From the NCBI GenBank assembly GCA_029204225.1, contig CM055104.1, positions 55,859,447 through 55,923,446 on the forward strand: a stretch of 64,000 bases of DNA, written 5' to 3'. The DNA comes from Diphasiastrum complanatum (Eukaryota > Streptophyta > Lycopodiopsida > Lycopodiales > Lycopodiaceae). Made by a program: the position numbers and the translations under genes. Under the pieces are notes generated by a model. It saw only the letters and a program-made list of their open reading frames with translations. It made no database searches and was not told the DNA's origin. Below, one piece after another: positions 1-10,685 of this stretch. Positions within the stretch are counted from its first letter, which is position 1; each line of letters starts with the position of its first letter.

Positions 1-65
1 TCATCACTACTGGCATCATCTCTCTCTGTTTCTGGTGGATGTCGTCCAATAAATGTGTTGCGAGG

Positions 66-640
66 GCATGGCATCCTGCGCGTATAGCTCATGGCCCAAT
101 GAGCATGCAAGCCTAAGTGTAAATAAAATAAATAAGACTTGGGCCTTTGAATTAAAATAAAACTAGAGGCTCAAGTCATTTTTAAACTTAGAGATTACTT
201 TTTAGAGTTGGGTCCAAATTGGGACTCACATGAATCTTGTGAATTTCAATGTACTTTTTATGGACCCTTGGATCAAGTTGGGTCCAAGATGAATGGATAG
301 GATCAATGTACATATTAGCCAATAGGATTTTGGGGCAAGGGCCTTCCCCATTTTATAAAAAGGCACCAATTGTACACTATTGGGATGCTTAATAGCAAGG
401 AGGAGACTCTACCATTTTGAGAGCTCAAGCATCCTCATTCGCTAATCAATCTTGCTTATGCTATATTTGTGATTGCTTGTTATTTCCATTTCTTCCATGC
501 TTTTTGTTTGTGATTAGCTAAGGTTTCTCCATAAGCAATGACATTGAGCATTTGAGCTAACCTCCATCTCATCTCTCTCTCTTTCTCTCTTTCTCTCTTC
601 TCTTCTCTCTTCCTCTTCTTTTCTATCCTTTCCCTTCACC
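66..640 (+). repeat. E-type LTR-like arm, left half of an inverted pair
   Basis: This arm reads as an LTR on the plus strand, with a TATA-like TTTTATAAAAAGG near 350-362 followed by a CT-rich leader. Its reverse complement recurs at about 845-1394, and a direct-orientation relative lies at about 49220-49735. No ORF is present. The end carries the string atgatgaatgttagtgtag, which also occurs at the E/copia junction near 49712. The left end of the full element is not visible. LTR identity is inferred from the TATA box, the repetition and the neighbouring elements. Confidence 0.6.
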
Positions 641-844
641 CAAAATCATGATGAATGTTAGTGTAGAGGAGTAGAGTTAAAAGAGGGTAGTGTTAGTGGT
701 GAATAGAGTAAGGGAGGAAGTGGGAAACTAACTAAAAATAGCATCTATGCATAGTTAGGTACCTATCCAGTGATCTAGCCCTTGTTGACAGGCGGGGAGG
801 GCTATACTACGCAAGATCTTCGACCCCGGCAATGACACAAGAAG
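641..844. other. Loop between the inverted E arms
   Basis: About 200 bp of unique-looking sequence separates the two arms. It has no ORF of note. It contains a G/C-rich patch near 788-835. The two TATA boxes of the flanking arms point toward this loop, so transcripts from both would converge here. Confidence 0.5.
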
Positions 845-1437
845 AGGAAGAGAGAAGAGAAGAGAGAAAGAGAGAAGAGAAGAGATGAGATGGAGGTCTA
901 GCTCAAATGCTCAATGTCATTGCTTATGGAGAAACCTTAGCTAAACACAAACAAAAAGCATGGAAGAATGGAAATAACAAGCAATCACAAATATAGCATA
1001 AGCAAGATTGATTAGCAAATGAGGATGCTTGAGCTCTCAAAATGGTAGAGTCTCCTCCTTGCTATTAAGCATCCCAATAGTGTACAATTGGTGTCTTTTT
1101 ATAAAATGGGGAAGGCCCTTGCCCCAAAATCCTATTGGCTAATATGTACATTGATCCTATCCATTCATCTTGGACCCAACTTGATCCAAGGGTCCATAAA
1201 AAGTACATTGAAATTCACAAGATTCATGTGAGTCCCAATTTGGATCCAACTCTAAAAAGTAATCTCTAAGTTTAAAAATGACTTTGGGCCTCTAGTTTTA
1301 TTTTGATTCAAAGGCCCAAGTCTATTTTATTTTATTTACACTTAGGCTTGCGTGCTCATTGGGCCATGAGCTTATACGCGCAGGATGCCATGGATGATTT
1401 TATTTATTTACACTTTGTTGGGAATACCCCCAACAGG
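845..1437 (-). repeat. E-type LTR-like arm, right half of the inverted pair
   Basis: Reverse complement of the 66-640 arm, with high identity by eye and a few substitutions. On the minus strand the TATA-like box is near 1095-1107. Past the arm, at 1418-1437, is a small perfect inverted repeat (TGTTGGG / CCCAACA), consistent with the TGTTGG terminus of a gypsy-type LTR starting at 1437 on the minus strand. The adjoining minus-strand sequence (1438-1450) is G/T-rich and could be a polypurine-tract-like site. Confidence 0.55.
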
Positions 1438-1563
1438 ACCCACAACCTGAAGTAGTGCTGGTCCTTCGGCACTCTACTGGTTTAGTAAAGCATCCTCTTT
1501 GCCCGCCTTTGGTGGATCAAGTAGCTCGTAACGTCTTCCATGAAGTTGAGACGGTCCAGTTTC
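1438..1563 (-). repeat. E-type internal fragment beside the LTR
   Basis: This stretch is similar to 48718-48845 (shared 'cctgaagtag', 'cggcactat/c', 'ttccatgaa'). It therefore belongs to the E family outside its LTR. It ends abruptly at about 1563, where the clipped 5' LTR of copia A1 begins. No coding frame could be identified. Confidence 0.4.
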
Positions 1564-2011
1564 TTGAATAAACACTTTTTGAAAGTGTGGGAAAGATAGA
1601 ATGCGAGTTTGAGTAGATTCAATTTGAATAAGTTGGGTACATTGAATCTAGACCCAAAATTAGTAGGGTTAGCATTTTGGTGGGAAAGCCAAGTGGCTAA
1701 ATAGGGTTTGGACCTGTTATAAAAGGATGTAACTCGTGGAGAGAGTCAATCTTCTCTCTTCTCTATCTCATTTCATGCTTATACATGGTTCTCTTGGGTT
1801 CTACTATCCATTGGTGCACTATCTTGGTGATTGCTTGCAATTCTATGTGTAGAATGATCTATATTTGTTATTTTTGGATCCACACGTGTGAAATACAGTA
1901 GCTTGCTGGTTTTGTACGAACAACAATAGTACATAATCATTTCATTCAAGTTTGATCAAGTTCTATTAGTGCTTGCATCTCAAATTGTGTGTAGATGCTG
2001 ATTTTTCTACA
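1564..2011 (+). repeat. Copia A1 5' LTR, left end missing
   Basis: Direct repeat of 6711-6966 and reverse complement of the complete LTR at 18467-19032. Compared with that 566-bp copy, about the first 115 bp of U3 are missing; the break lies against E-type DNA. It keeps a TATA box (TTATAAAAGG, about 1717-1726), a CACACGTGTG motif at 1881-1890 and the terminal ..TTCTACA at 2011, followed at once by a primer-binding site. Confidence 0.85.
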
Positions 2012-2012
2012 T

Positions 2013-2025
2013 TGGTTATCAGAGC
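2013..2025 (+). promoter_or_regulatory. Degenerate tRNA-Met primer-binding site of A1
   Basis: TGGTTATCAGAGC follows the LTR end. It is the usual plant copia site TGGTATCAGAGC with one extra T, so priming may be weakened. Confidence 0.75.
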
Positions 2026-2612
2026 TTGTGTTTCAGGTTATGAAGGAGGAAAACAGATCTATCAATGATTTGGTGAAGATATCAAGTCTAGAGCATGCTA
2101 GAGAGGAATCTACACCAAAATCGAATTTTTTGCTTTTGTAGATTGGATCTTTTGTAGATCAAAACACTAAATAGGTCAATATACTTGTTCAATTCCGATT
2201 TTTGAATTCACATACTGGATTGGCCGATTTTTAGATCATTGGTTCAGCCTAAGTGGTGGCTTATAGATTGCATATCAAATTTTCAGCATTTGCATGTACA
2301 TTTGGAATAGTCAATTTTTTGTGATTTTCTCAAAACTCTAATTTTGATTGGATCTCTAGATAGTGAGGTTGCTGGACTTCATTTGAGTGTGTTTCAATCT
2401 TATGAAGTGGCAAAAGTCATTAGATTGAGGATAGATCATAGGTTGATCAAGATTCCATGATTCTATGTGTTGATTTGCTTGGATAAGTGCTAGAAGAGAA
2501 TTTGTGAGATAGTTTCAAATCTTGGTGATTTCTTTTGAAAGCATTTGTTGTTATTCAAAGGAGTGCTTTGTGCATTGAATTAGGTTGAAAGAGAAGATCA
2601 GGTCATTACTAC

Positions 2613-3446
2613 ATGGCAACCTCAATTGGAGTCATGTTGGAAGCCAATGATAGGCTTACCTCAAGTAACTATTCATTGTGGAAAGTGAGGATGGAGTCAC
2701 TTCTTGAGATGAATGATGTTTTGGATATTGTTGTAGGCTTGGAGGAGAGACCAACAACACAACAAGATTAATTGATGTATGACAAGAGGGCCAAGAAGAC
2801 TCAACACATGATAAAGATGAATACTACCAATGAACTTCTCAAGGAAGTTGGTAAGTGCACATCATCTTTGGAAACTTGGAATTCATTGAAGAAGCTTTAT
2901 GAATCCAAGTATACTTCTAGAGTGTTGACTATAAGAAGACAAATCTTTTCTTGTTTGCAAAATAATGAAGAAAGTCCAAGTACTTTTGTTTTGAGAATGA
3001 AAGCATTGAATGATGAGTTAGCTTGCATAGATGAAAGCATTAAGGAAAGAGAGCTTATTCAAGTGATTCTTAATGGCTTGTTGGATGCTCATGCTAACAT
3101 TGTTCAAAGTATTGCTATTAAAAAGACTTTGCCAAGTTTGATGGATCTTCAAGAGATCTTGATCAATGAGGAATTCAGGCTTCAAGCAAGAGGTGGATCT
3201 ACATCAACACTTCAAGAGGATGATTAGCTTGCATCTTCATCAACACTTCAAGAGGTTGCTATGTTCACAAATGGCAAATTCAAGGGAAAAACCAAAAGCA
3301 AGTGGTCTAAAGGGCAAGATCAAATGGATGCTTCTTCAAGTGGCAAAAAGAAGGATAGATCAAAGCTCAAGTGCTTCTATTGTGGCATCAAAGGACACTT
3401 TGCAAGTGAGTGCTTCAAGAAGAAGAGAGATCAAGGAGACAAATAA
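2613..3446 (+). pseudogene. Copia A1 gag (broken)
   Basis: Gag of the Ty1/copia type: it would bind and package element RNA in cytoplasmic particles. The ATG at 2613 opens with a MATSIGVMLE start and the LTSSNYSLWKVRME motif typical of copia Gag N-termini. A TAA at about 2766 interrupts the frame, which resumes at 2772 and runs to 3227. A direct duplication (tcaacacttcaagagg twice, near 3208 and 3238) disturbs the region, and a second frame (3261-3446) carries the zinc knuckle CFYCGIKGHFASEC. The family is clear; the copy cannot make full-length Gag. Confidence 0.85.
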
Positions 3447-3473
3447 GGTAATCTTACTCTTGATGAGGATGGT

Positions 3474-5097
3474 TTGGATGTGCAAGATGAAAATGATGAT
3501 GCTTTTGTAATGTCTTCATGTATGCTTGGTAATGATGGAGATCTAGGTCCTTGGTGGATTGATAGTGGAGCAAGTTCACACATGACCTTTCACAAGAAGT
3601 ACTTCACTTCTTTGTTGGCATATGGAGATGACAGGAGGGTGATCTACATGGCCAATGATGGTGAGTGTGCAATCAAAGGGATTTCCACAATTCCTATTTC
3701 TCTCTCTACAAATAGGAATGTTCATTTGGAGGATGTCTTGTCTATTCCATCTACTACCAAGAGTTTGCTTAGTGTAAGTCAAATGCTAAGTAAGGGCCTC
3801 AAGGTGGAGTTTGATGGAGATGCTTGTTTGATCAAAATGAAGGATGTCTTGATTGGAAAAGGTAAAAGACAAGGGAATTGTTCAAACTTGATGCTTGTGT
3901 TATTGCTAACCAAGTTGGATGTGTTGCAAGGGAGCAAATTTCTATTCAAGAGGTTTGGCACAAAAGGATGGGACACCTTAACTTCAAGTCACTGGAGGTA
4001 ATGGCAAGGAAGAAGGTTGTGATTGGTCTTCCAAGTTTCTTAAGTAATGACAAGCATGTTTGTGAGTCTTGTGCTTTGTCTAAGTCACATACACTACCTT
4101 ATACTAGATCTATTTCTAGATCTACAAAGCCTTTTCAACTTGTACATTCGGATATTCATGGATTTACTACAATTAGCAATAGTGGAGCTAAGATGTATGT
4201 AGCATTCATTGATGATTTTAGTAGATTTTGTTGGATCTATCTACTAAAGAGCAAGGATGAAGTGTATGATGACTTTGTCCAGTCCAAGAATGCAAGGGAG
4301 AACCAATTTTCCACAAAGATCAAGTGCTTGAGAGGTGACAATGGTGGTGAGTACATATCTAACAAGTTCAAGGCCTTTTGTGATGAGCATGGGATCAAGA
4401 GGGAGTATACAACATCAAGGACCCCACAACAAAATGGAGTGGCTGAAAGGAATAATAGGACTTTATGTGAAAGTGCTAAAGATATGTGGTTAAGTGCTAA
4501 TCTTGACAAACCATTTTGGGATCAAGCTTTGTTGTGTGCCAATTTCTTGTGCACTAGGTGGCCGAGTGCTATTTTTGGATGGTGAGATGCTATTCAAGAG
4601 GAGGCCGAGTGTTAACTTTCTAAGAACCTTTGAATGCACATGCTATGTCAACATTACTCTTGATGATAGGACCAAGGAGGATCCATCTTCAAGAAGAGGT
4701 ATTTTTGTTGGATATACTGAGGTGAGTAAAGCCTACAAGGTTTACATTCCTTCTACTAACAAAGTGATTGTGGTAGAGATGTCATTTTTGATAAGGGGAA
4801 CATTACAAAGGTGTGTTCAAGCATGATTGATGGTAAGTAGATGGATCTAACATTCTTGATGTTGACGAGAAGGATTCTCCTTTGGATGGTGGTGATGATG
4901 GACCTTCATCAAGTCAAAAGCCAAGGAGAACATCAAGAGAAAGACAACTACCTTCAAGGCTCACATATGATCAAAAGGGTAAGCAAGTAGTTTCTGGAAA
5001 TTATGTTGCTTTCCTAACCTCTTTGGATGAGCCTACAAGTGTAGATCAAGCAAGGAAAGAAGAGGAGTGGATCCAAGCAATGGATCTTGAGTATTGA
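3474..5097 (+). pseudogene. Copia A1 protease and integrase (frameshifted)
   Basis: The first segment (3474-4001) holds the protease signature WWIDSGASSHM. After a frameshift near 3880, integrase follows: HHCC domain (WHKRMGHLN ... CESCALSKSH) and core with Asp in VHSDIHG, Asp in RGDNGGEY and Glu in NGVAERNN, so DDE residues are retained. More shifts occur near 4580 and 4770 (a missing T before the GRDV motif). The last segment (4882-5097) is the acidic/serine linker ending EWIQAMDLEY and a TGA. Where the related copy at 50176 continues into reverse transcriptase, this copy stops and enters the foreign segment. Confidence 0.85.
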
Positions 5098-5103
5098 TCT
5101 CTT

Positions 5104-6027
5104 ATGAAGAGTGGAACATCTTTTGGAGAATCTTCTTGTGTACATGGAGCTATGCAAGTGGATGGATGTTATCTTGCTGTAAAATCAAGTAATGGATCTG
5201 GAAAACAAATTTTGTTCAATGACTTTGATGGTCAAGTTGAAGATCAAGAGGTTGATCTCAAAGTGCTTCAACTAGTCAAAAGGGAAATTGGCAATTTGGA
5301 GCTAGTCAAGAGCATCAAAGGAGAGGTAATTGGCAAAAGTGTTATGGATCTGTTTTTGCAGCATATTGAAGACTCAATTAAGGTCAAAGAAGCAGCAAGG
5401 AAGTGTTGTTCAAGTTTACTTTACTTGTTCTATCTCATGTTTGAGCAATTTCATGTGGATGTGTGCAAATTGTCAAGATATGGTAAAACTAGTTACATTG
5501 GTGAGCATTGTTTTGATGTTGGATTTGTACTAGAATTCTAGGCTGATTTTGCTGATGGAAATGAAGCTATTAGAGGTTCATTATGTCACTCATTCATGGT
5601 CAAGTCATCAAGGTATGATGGTATCTTGAGACAAGATGAAGATGGAGGCTCATTAATGGAGTATCATGGTGGATACAAGGCAACAAAGGACAAAGGAGGA
5701 GGAGACATGAAAGCAAAAGTTGATCACTCACATTTATTGTTTGTTTGCTATATTTTTCCAGAGACTTCAGAGTTGGAATCATGGTGGAATCATCTCACTT
5801 ACATTCTATTTGATTCTTCATGTTCTAGTCACACTTTTACATGTAAAATTGATGTAAGAAATAGTGAAGCATCCCAAGTGGACACTATTCTCTATATCAG
5901 TTATGGTTGTTTCTATTTTGAGCATTACATGATCATTGAAAGGAGATCTATTCTTAGGAAGAAGATCATTCTTATGATGGATCAAAGTTCTATTGGCAAA
6001 AACTATGCTAGGAGCATTGGAAGCTAG
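5104..6027 (+). pseudogene. Unrecognised ORF replacing the reverse transcriptase in A1
   Basis: Between left junction (about 5119, after 'gtggaacat') and right junction (about 6013, 'gagcattggaag'), the A-type RT is absent and about 0.9 kb of other sequence is present. One frame runs from ATG 5104 to TAG 6025 with a single internal TAG at 5539. The sister copy A' (minus strand, 19290-20170) has a sense codon there and different stops elsewhere, so the common ancestor probably had an uninterrupted ORF of about 307 codons. The product is not recognised: lysine/serine-rich, with a Cys-Cys-Ser-Ser-Leu-Leu hydrophobic patch mid-way and a glycine/aspartate-rich stretch (KDKGGGDM). It could be a captured host transcript or an unknown element-specific gene. 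Confidence 0.5.
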
Positions 6028-6599
6028 GAAAGCGAGTTTTGAGGTACATCATTGGAACTCGAGATTTTGGCATATTTTATGAGGGATCATCACCTAATTT
6101 TTTTGGATTTTCAGATTTGGACTATGCTGGAGAACTAATGGATAGGAAATCCATTAGTTCTTATTGTATTTTCATAGGTGATGGAGCTATATCATGGATG
6201 TCAAAGAAACAAGCCACTATCTCATTGTCATCTAGTGAGGCCGAGTACAAAGCTCTTACACATTGCACAAAGGAGATGGTATGGATCAAGAGGATGATCA
6301 AGGATCTTCACTTGCTGGATTTTTCAGAGAGCCCAATAATCTTTTGTGACAATCAATCAGCCCAAAGAATGGCATCCGATCCTATCTTTCATGCTAGGAG
6401 CAAGCATATTGAGATGCAATATCATTTTGTGAGGGAGCGAGTCATTGCAAAGGAGGTGGAGCTTCAACATGTGTCTTCAAAGGAATGTGTAGCTGATATC
6501 TTCACCAAAGCATTGGGAAAAGACTTGTTCATGAAGCATAGGACTTCACTTGGAGTATTATCAAAGTCTATGCTAAAACTAGTTGAAGAGGGAGTGTGA
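6014..6599 (+). pseudogene. Copia A1 RNase H
   Basis: The C-terminal Pol domain that degrades RNA in RNA/DNA hybrids during reverse transcription. The frame resumes right after the foreign segment with LGKRVLRYIIGTRDFG. RNase H residues are visible: Asp in SDLDYAG, Glu in SSSEAEYKAL, Asp in IFCDNQSAQ, and the KHIEMQYHFVRE motif. It ends with FTKALGKD and LVEEGV next to the polypurine tract. Without an upstream RT it is a domain remnant, although this segment itself is uninterrupted. Confidence 0.85.
6583..6596 (+). promoter_or_regulatory. A1 polypurine tract
   Basis: A purine-rich run (GAAGAGGGAG) abuts the TG that starts the 3' LTR at 6597. This is the usual priming site for plus-strand DNA synthesis. 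Confidence 0.65.
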
Positions 6600-6966
6600 A
6601 AGATTCAACTAGTTTCATCTTTGCAATATTTCCATATTTGGCATATTGAGGCCAAAACTTGTTTTAGAATTAAAGGTTGACTTTTCAAAGTTCATTAGTC
6701 TAAATCTCATTTGAATAAACACTTTTTGAAAGTGTGGGAAAGATAGAATGCGAGTTTGAGTAGATTCAATTTGAATAAGTTGGGTACATTGAATCTAGAC
6801 ACAAAAATAGTAGGATTAGCATTTTGGTGGGAAAGCCAAGTGGCCAAATAGGGTTTGGACCTGTTATAAAAGGATGTCACTCATGGAGAGAGTCAATCTT
6901 CTCTCTTCTCTATCTCATTTCATGCTTATACATGGTTCTCTTGGGTTCTACTATCCATTGGTGCAC
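6597..6966 (+). repeat. Copia A1 3' LTR, right end missing
   Basis: Starts TGAAAGATTC and matches the complete A' LTR (18467-19032 reversed) and the 5' LTR from 1564. It is cut at about 6966, inside 'ttggtgcac', and the broken minus-strand gene begins there. The CACACGTGTG part and the CA end are therefore lost. Confidence 0.85.
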
Positions 6967-6969
6967 CAT

Positions 6970-9350
6970 CCACCAATGCTAATCAAACTCATCAAAAAAA
7001 TAATAAGCTGCTTGAATACTTGATTCCAAAAAATTTAATGAGGCAAGTGGATCAATCTCACCGTGTTCTCTTTGCGTCTTTTGTTCTTCTAGCAAGGACT
7101 TCAAGGGAGACAACACAACAAGCTTGATTTGAGTCGATGGAATGTTAAGCAAAAATCGAACTCCTTCAAGAGGTAGCCACGAAACTGAATTTGAAAATAG
7201 TTTGCCCCATAATAATATAATGTCTGATTCGTTACATTTGATTTTAAACTGGTGCTGAAAGCTAATATCATTAATATTAGCTATGCATCGCTCTGTTTCA
7301 TTGGACGCCTTAACATAATCACCGAAATCATATGTGTGTCTGATTAATGACACGTTTGGCTTTGGCACATACGATTCCTCAACAATGCTTTGAAGCACTG
7401 GTAATGAAAATGCTTTCTTGCGTCTCACCTCTTAGAAAAGCAACTAAACATTTGATCAATTTGATCGTGGGTATGTCCTACCAACAAAAATCCTATTTTT
7501 ACTTTTTTGAAAAAAAAAATTCTCCACTAGCATAGACAAATATGCCAAAACAGTCTGGTTTTTATTTTTTCTAGCAGTGTTGTCAAGCTGCAAATAAAAT
7601 ATTTTTGGAAGATTTTCACCAAATTCACAAATGATCTTATGTACAATGGTGATCGTCAAATTTGGATCATTTCTAACATTGGGATACTTAAAAAAGACCT
7701 TGAACTCCAAAGTGCCATTAAACACAAGTGCTCCAACGAGGTGAACCTGAATAAAATCTATCTCGTTCAAACTTTTGGGCACTCTAACAAAATGAGGCAA
7801 CATTGCTTTCTTCTGATCTGCCATCAATTACAAGGCCTAGATATTTTTGTGGACATTCCAAACATTTCTTTTAATGCTTGACCGACTTTTGTCTTTCAAC
7901 ATTTTGTTGATCTTTGTGCAGTTGAAGAGCTTTTGCAGCATCCACTAAAAATACAATGATTCACTTATTTAATAGAATAAAGATAAGACCATAATGGTAT
8001 GTAAAAAGACTGCAACATATATTTTTTCAAAACATAAAGTATTGAAATAAATGACAAATTTGATTAATATTTACCTTTCTCGTCATTGATCTTTGCAAGT
8101 TGTTTTGCAGACTTTAACAACTCGCAAGTGGAGCATACTGTCATTCGTGATTTTTTGAGAATCTTTACCAGTCCAAAATCTCTTTTCCAAATTCTAAGAA
8201 AATATGAGTAACTCAAATAGGAAACATTTTTTGTTTTGGCAAACTCTTTGTACATCAAAAATATTTTTAATTTTGTAAAATTATCTGGGAAGTGAAAATA
8301 GAAGGAATTAGGCAATTTCTCTCTGTGCATATCTATGAAATGCTTTAGCCAAGCAGTTGCATTTAAAGCATCTGGAGAAACAGTTCGACCTTGTAAGAAT
8401 CCCCGTAATGTTGAGTCTTTCTGAAGTTGTGCATGCATTCGTTGAAACCGTGAGTTTCCGATTGCGTGAACTGCTTTGTAAGCTTTGCGACAAACCTCCA
8501 AAGCATTTAAAAAATACGAAAATGAGTTTTTGTCTGGCCTCACTGTTGCACACAAATAGTAATTTCTCTCATCCTTCGTAAAAAGAAGTTTGATCTTAAT
8601 TCTTCAATTTTTCTGACACTCAACTTTTGCAAACAACAGGATGAGCAGCAAATAATATTCCGTACCTTTCGAATCTCAGATTTTGTAATCAACTATTTTT
8701 GACAATTCGTTAAATCAGGTGAGGATCTCAAGTCTCTCTCTTGTGTTTTCTTTTTCGTTTGGAGTCTAATCTATAAATTGAACCTGACACTAGTAGGTGC
8801 TTGAATTGTTTGAGAAGATGTTGGAATTTCATGACTCGGAATTCTGGCTCCAACCTCAGGATGTTCTAGACACTCAGAAGGCTCTAAATTTTAAATGAAT
8901 ATAGTCCTTTTGGATTTAACACGATGAACATCACTTTGAGAAGGTCTTCTACGAACATTGAAAAAGCTTGAACGTCGTGGATCAACAGACTTACGCGGAT
9001 TTATTGATTTACTAGAATCAGTAACTGAGTGAATTGAAGCTTTTGACTCATCACTCAATGATTCAAATTGTTCAAAAGAACAATGTTTTAATTGTGTAAA
9101 GCCTGTATCTGAAGAGGACGACGAGGTCGAAAGATTCGACACAAGCTGAGTTACAGGCGTCATTTCTTGAAAAAAACTTGCGTGAGGAATTTCATAAGAT
9201 GAACGGGTAAATGATGATGATGCCACATCATTTATGAAAATATGTCCAGATTCAAGAGTGGCTTTATAAAAACGCTTTCATTGAGAATATTAGCAACGTA
9301 TTGAGTTACAACTACTGGAATAGAAGAGGTAGAACTACTTGACATCGTAA
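6970..9350 (-). pseudogene. Broken DUF7869-like gene (transposon-associated family)
   Basis: Read on the minus strand, pieces fall in the order expected for one gene: a Ser-rich N-terminus (9226-8891), a Cys-rich stretch near 8650 (ICCSSCC), the segment at 8555-8064 ending CSTCELLKSA, a likely GT..AG intron (about 8074-7950), then a core with LVIDG / DQKKAMLPHF, LQLDNTARKNKN and, at 7490-7430, VGHTHDQIDQ. Those last motifs are what I recall of DUF7869 proteins, common in seed-free plants and often repeat-like; the biochemical role is unproven. Frameshifts lie between IDG and DQKK and inside the VGHTHDQIDQ region; the 3' part continues to about 6979. The copy cannot be functional. Family assignment is from motif memory. 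Confidence 0.6.
7950..8074 (-). other. Probable intron in the DUF7869-like pseudogene
   Basis: On the minus strand the coding sequence ends AAG followed by GTAAAT, and resumes after a T-rich stretch ending TTTTTAG before GTGGATGCTGC. The length of about 125 bp and the T-rich acceptor fit a plant intron. The ORF stops inside it, as expected. Confidence 0.5.
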
Positions 9351-9792
9351 CCTTAAAAGAAATTTTAACTATGTACTTATGCTAAGCATAGACCCGTTAA
9401 AATAGTTAACACCAAACTAAATGTGCTCCACAAACTTAACTACAACCTATGCTGGTCATAGAACAAATAAAAAGCTATGCGAACCTCAATAGATGTATAC
9501 AAGAAAAACAACTAAATGCAAATGAGCAACAAGCCTAGAAAGTAACTAGTTAATTAAAATTTCTAGCAGCTACCATGCCTTAAATACTGTTTGACATCAT
9601 CCTTAGGATTAGGGTTGACCCAAGGGTAGGTTTAGGTTTGGACAGTCCCGACTCAGCTCAAGGTCGGTGTGAGGTGAGGTGAGTTGCGACAACTCGGTCT
9701 CGACGCAAGCTGTGAGTCATGACAACTCGGTCCCGACGCAAGCTGGAGGTCTGTCATGAGGCGGGGGTCTCGAAAAAAAAAATTATTTAAGG
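9351..9792. other. Non-coding stretch with degenerate palindrome motifs and a 24-bp direct repeat
   Basis: No ORF. Degenerate relatives of the CTATGCTNAGCATAG motif occur near 9380 and 9448, so the palindrome family starts before the array. Near 9690-9750 the string gacaactcggt(c)tcgacgcaagct occurs twice. The segment ends in an A-tract just before the 893-bp tandem unit. Confidence 0.5.
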
Positions 9793-10685
9793 ACCGTAGT
9801 CCAAGCATAACTCACCTCATCTGCGAATTCAGAAGCACGCATGTTGCCAAAGCTCTCGCTACAACAAAGTCACGACTTTCTATAGGATATTGCATACGTG
9901 CTCGCTCACAGATTTCTTGACGGTAAGATTATCGTCATTTTTTAACTTTGTTCTATGCTTAGCATGGGTATTAAATTATTGAATTAGTAAATGTTCATGT
10001 TTTAATTAGTATTCATCTTCTTAAAACTTGGGTGACCTATGCTCAGCCTAGGTGGTTACACGAGTCCTCTCCTCTAACCTATGTTGAGCATAGGTTGTGT
10101 TCAAGTCCTTAGTAACAACCTATGCTCAGCATAGGAAGCCGACGAGATTTTTCTATTCTTACTTGCTTGCTAACCTATGTTGAGCATAGGTTGCATCTCT
10201 GGTCCTCTTCTAACCTATGCTTACCATAGGTAAGCAAGCAGATTGTGAAGACATCCTATGCTGAGCATAGGTGAGACTAGAGCGTGCGAGTAATGACCTA
10301 TGTTGAGCATAGGTTGCATCTCTGGTCCTCTTCTAACATTTGCTCAGCATAGGTCATCACTCGTGTGCTCTAGTCCCAACTATGCTTAGCATAGGATGTC
10401 TTCGCAATCTGCTTGCTAACCTATGTTGAGCATAGGTTAGAAGAGGAATAAAGATGCAACCTATAATCAGCATAGGTCGCTACTCGTATTTTTTCTGTTT
10501 TACAAGGCTTAGTCTGAGAAAAGTGATACTTTTGAGATGTTTTTGTAAGAAAATGTGTTGAATTTTTAGTTTTGATTTTTAGAGATTTTTCACAAAAACT
10601 GTTTGTCTTAGTAAAGTTTTCATTATTTTCATTCAAGTAGTGATTTAAATTTTCCTAAAGAATCTTTTTCTTTGCAGATTTTCAA
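9793..10685 (+). repeat. 893-bp tandem unit 1, carrying a palindrome array
   Basis: Direct copy of 10686-11558; the period of 893 bp is measured at 'ccgtagtcc' (9793 and 10686). Inside are about 12 copies of a near-perfect palindrome, consensus ACCTATGCTGAGCATAGGT, spaced about 38-51 bp. The spacers repeat in mirrored order, giving a second level of inverted repetition at about 10187-10475. The unit has splice-like ends: CTTGACG/GTAAGATT at 9922/9923 and TTTCTTTGCAG/ATTTTC at 10677, so the array would lie inside an intron. Confidence 0.85.
10187..10475. repeat. Mirror-ordered palindrome/spacer block, unit 1
   Basis: With R for the 19-bp palindrome, S1 for 'gcatctctggtcctcttct', S2 for 'gcaagcagattgtgaaga', S3 for 'gactagagcgtgcgagt' and a prime for reverse complement, the order is S1 R S2 R S3 R S1 R S3' R S2' R S1'. 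The block can fold as one long imperfect hairpin of about 130-bp arms around the central S1, or as separate small cruciforms. S1' is the least well conserved arm. Confidence 0.75.
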
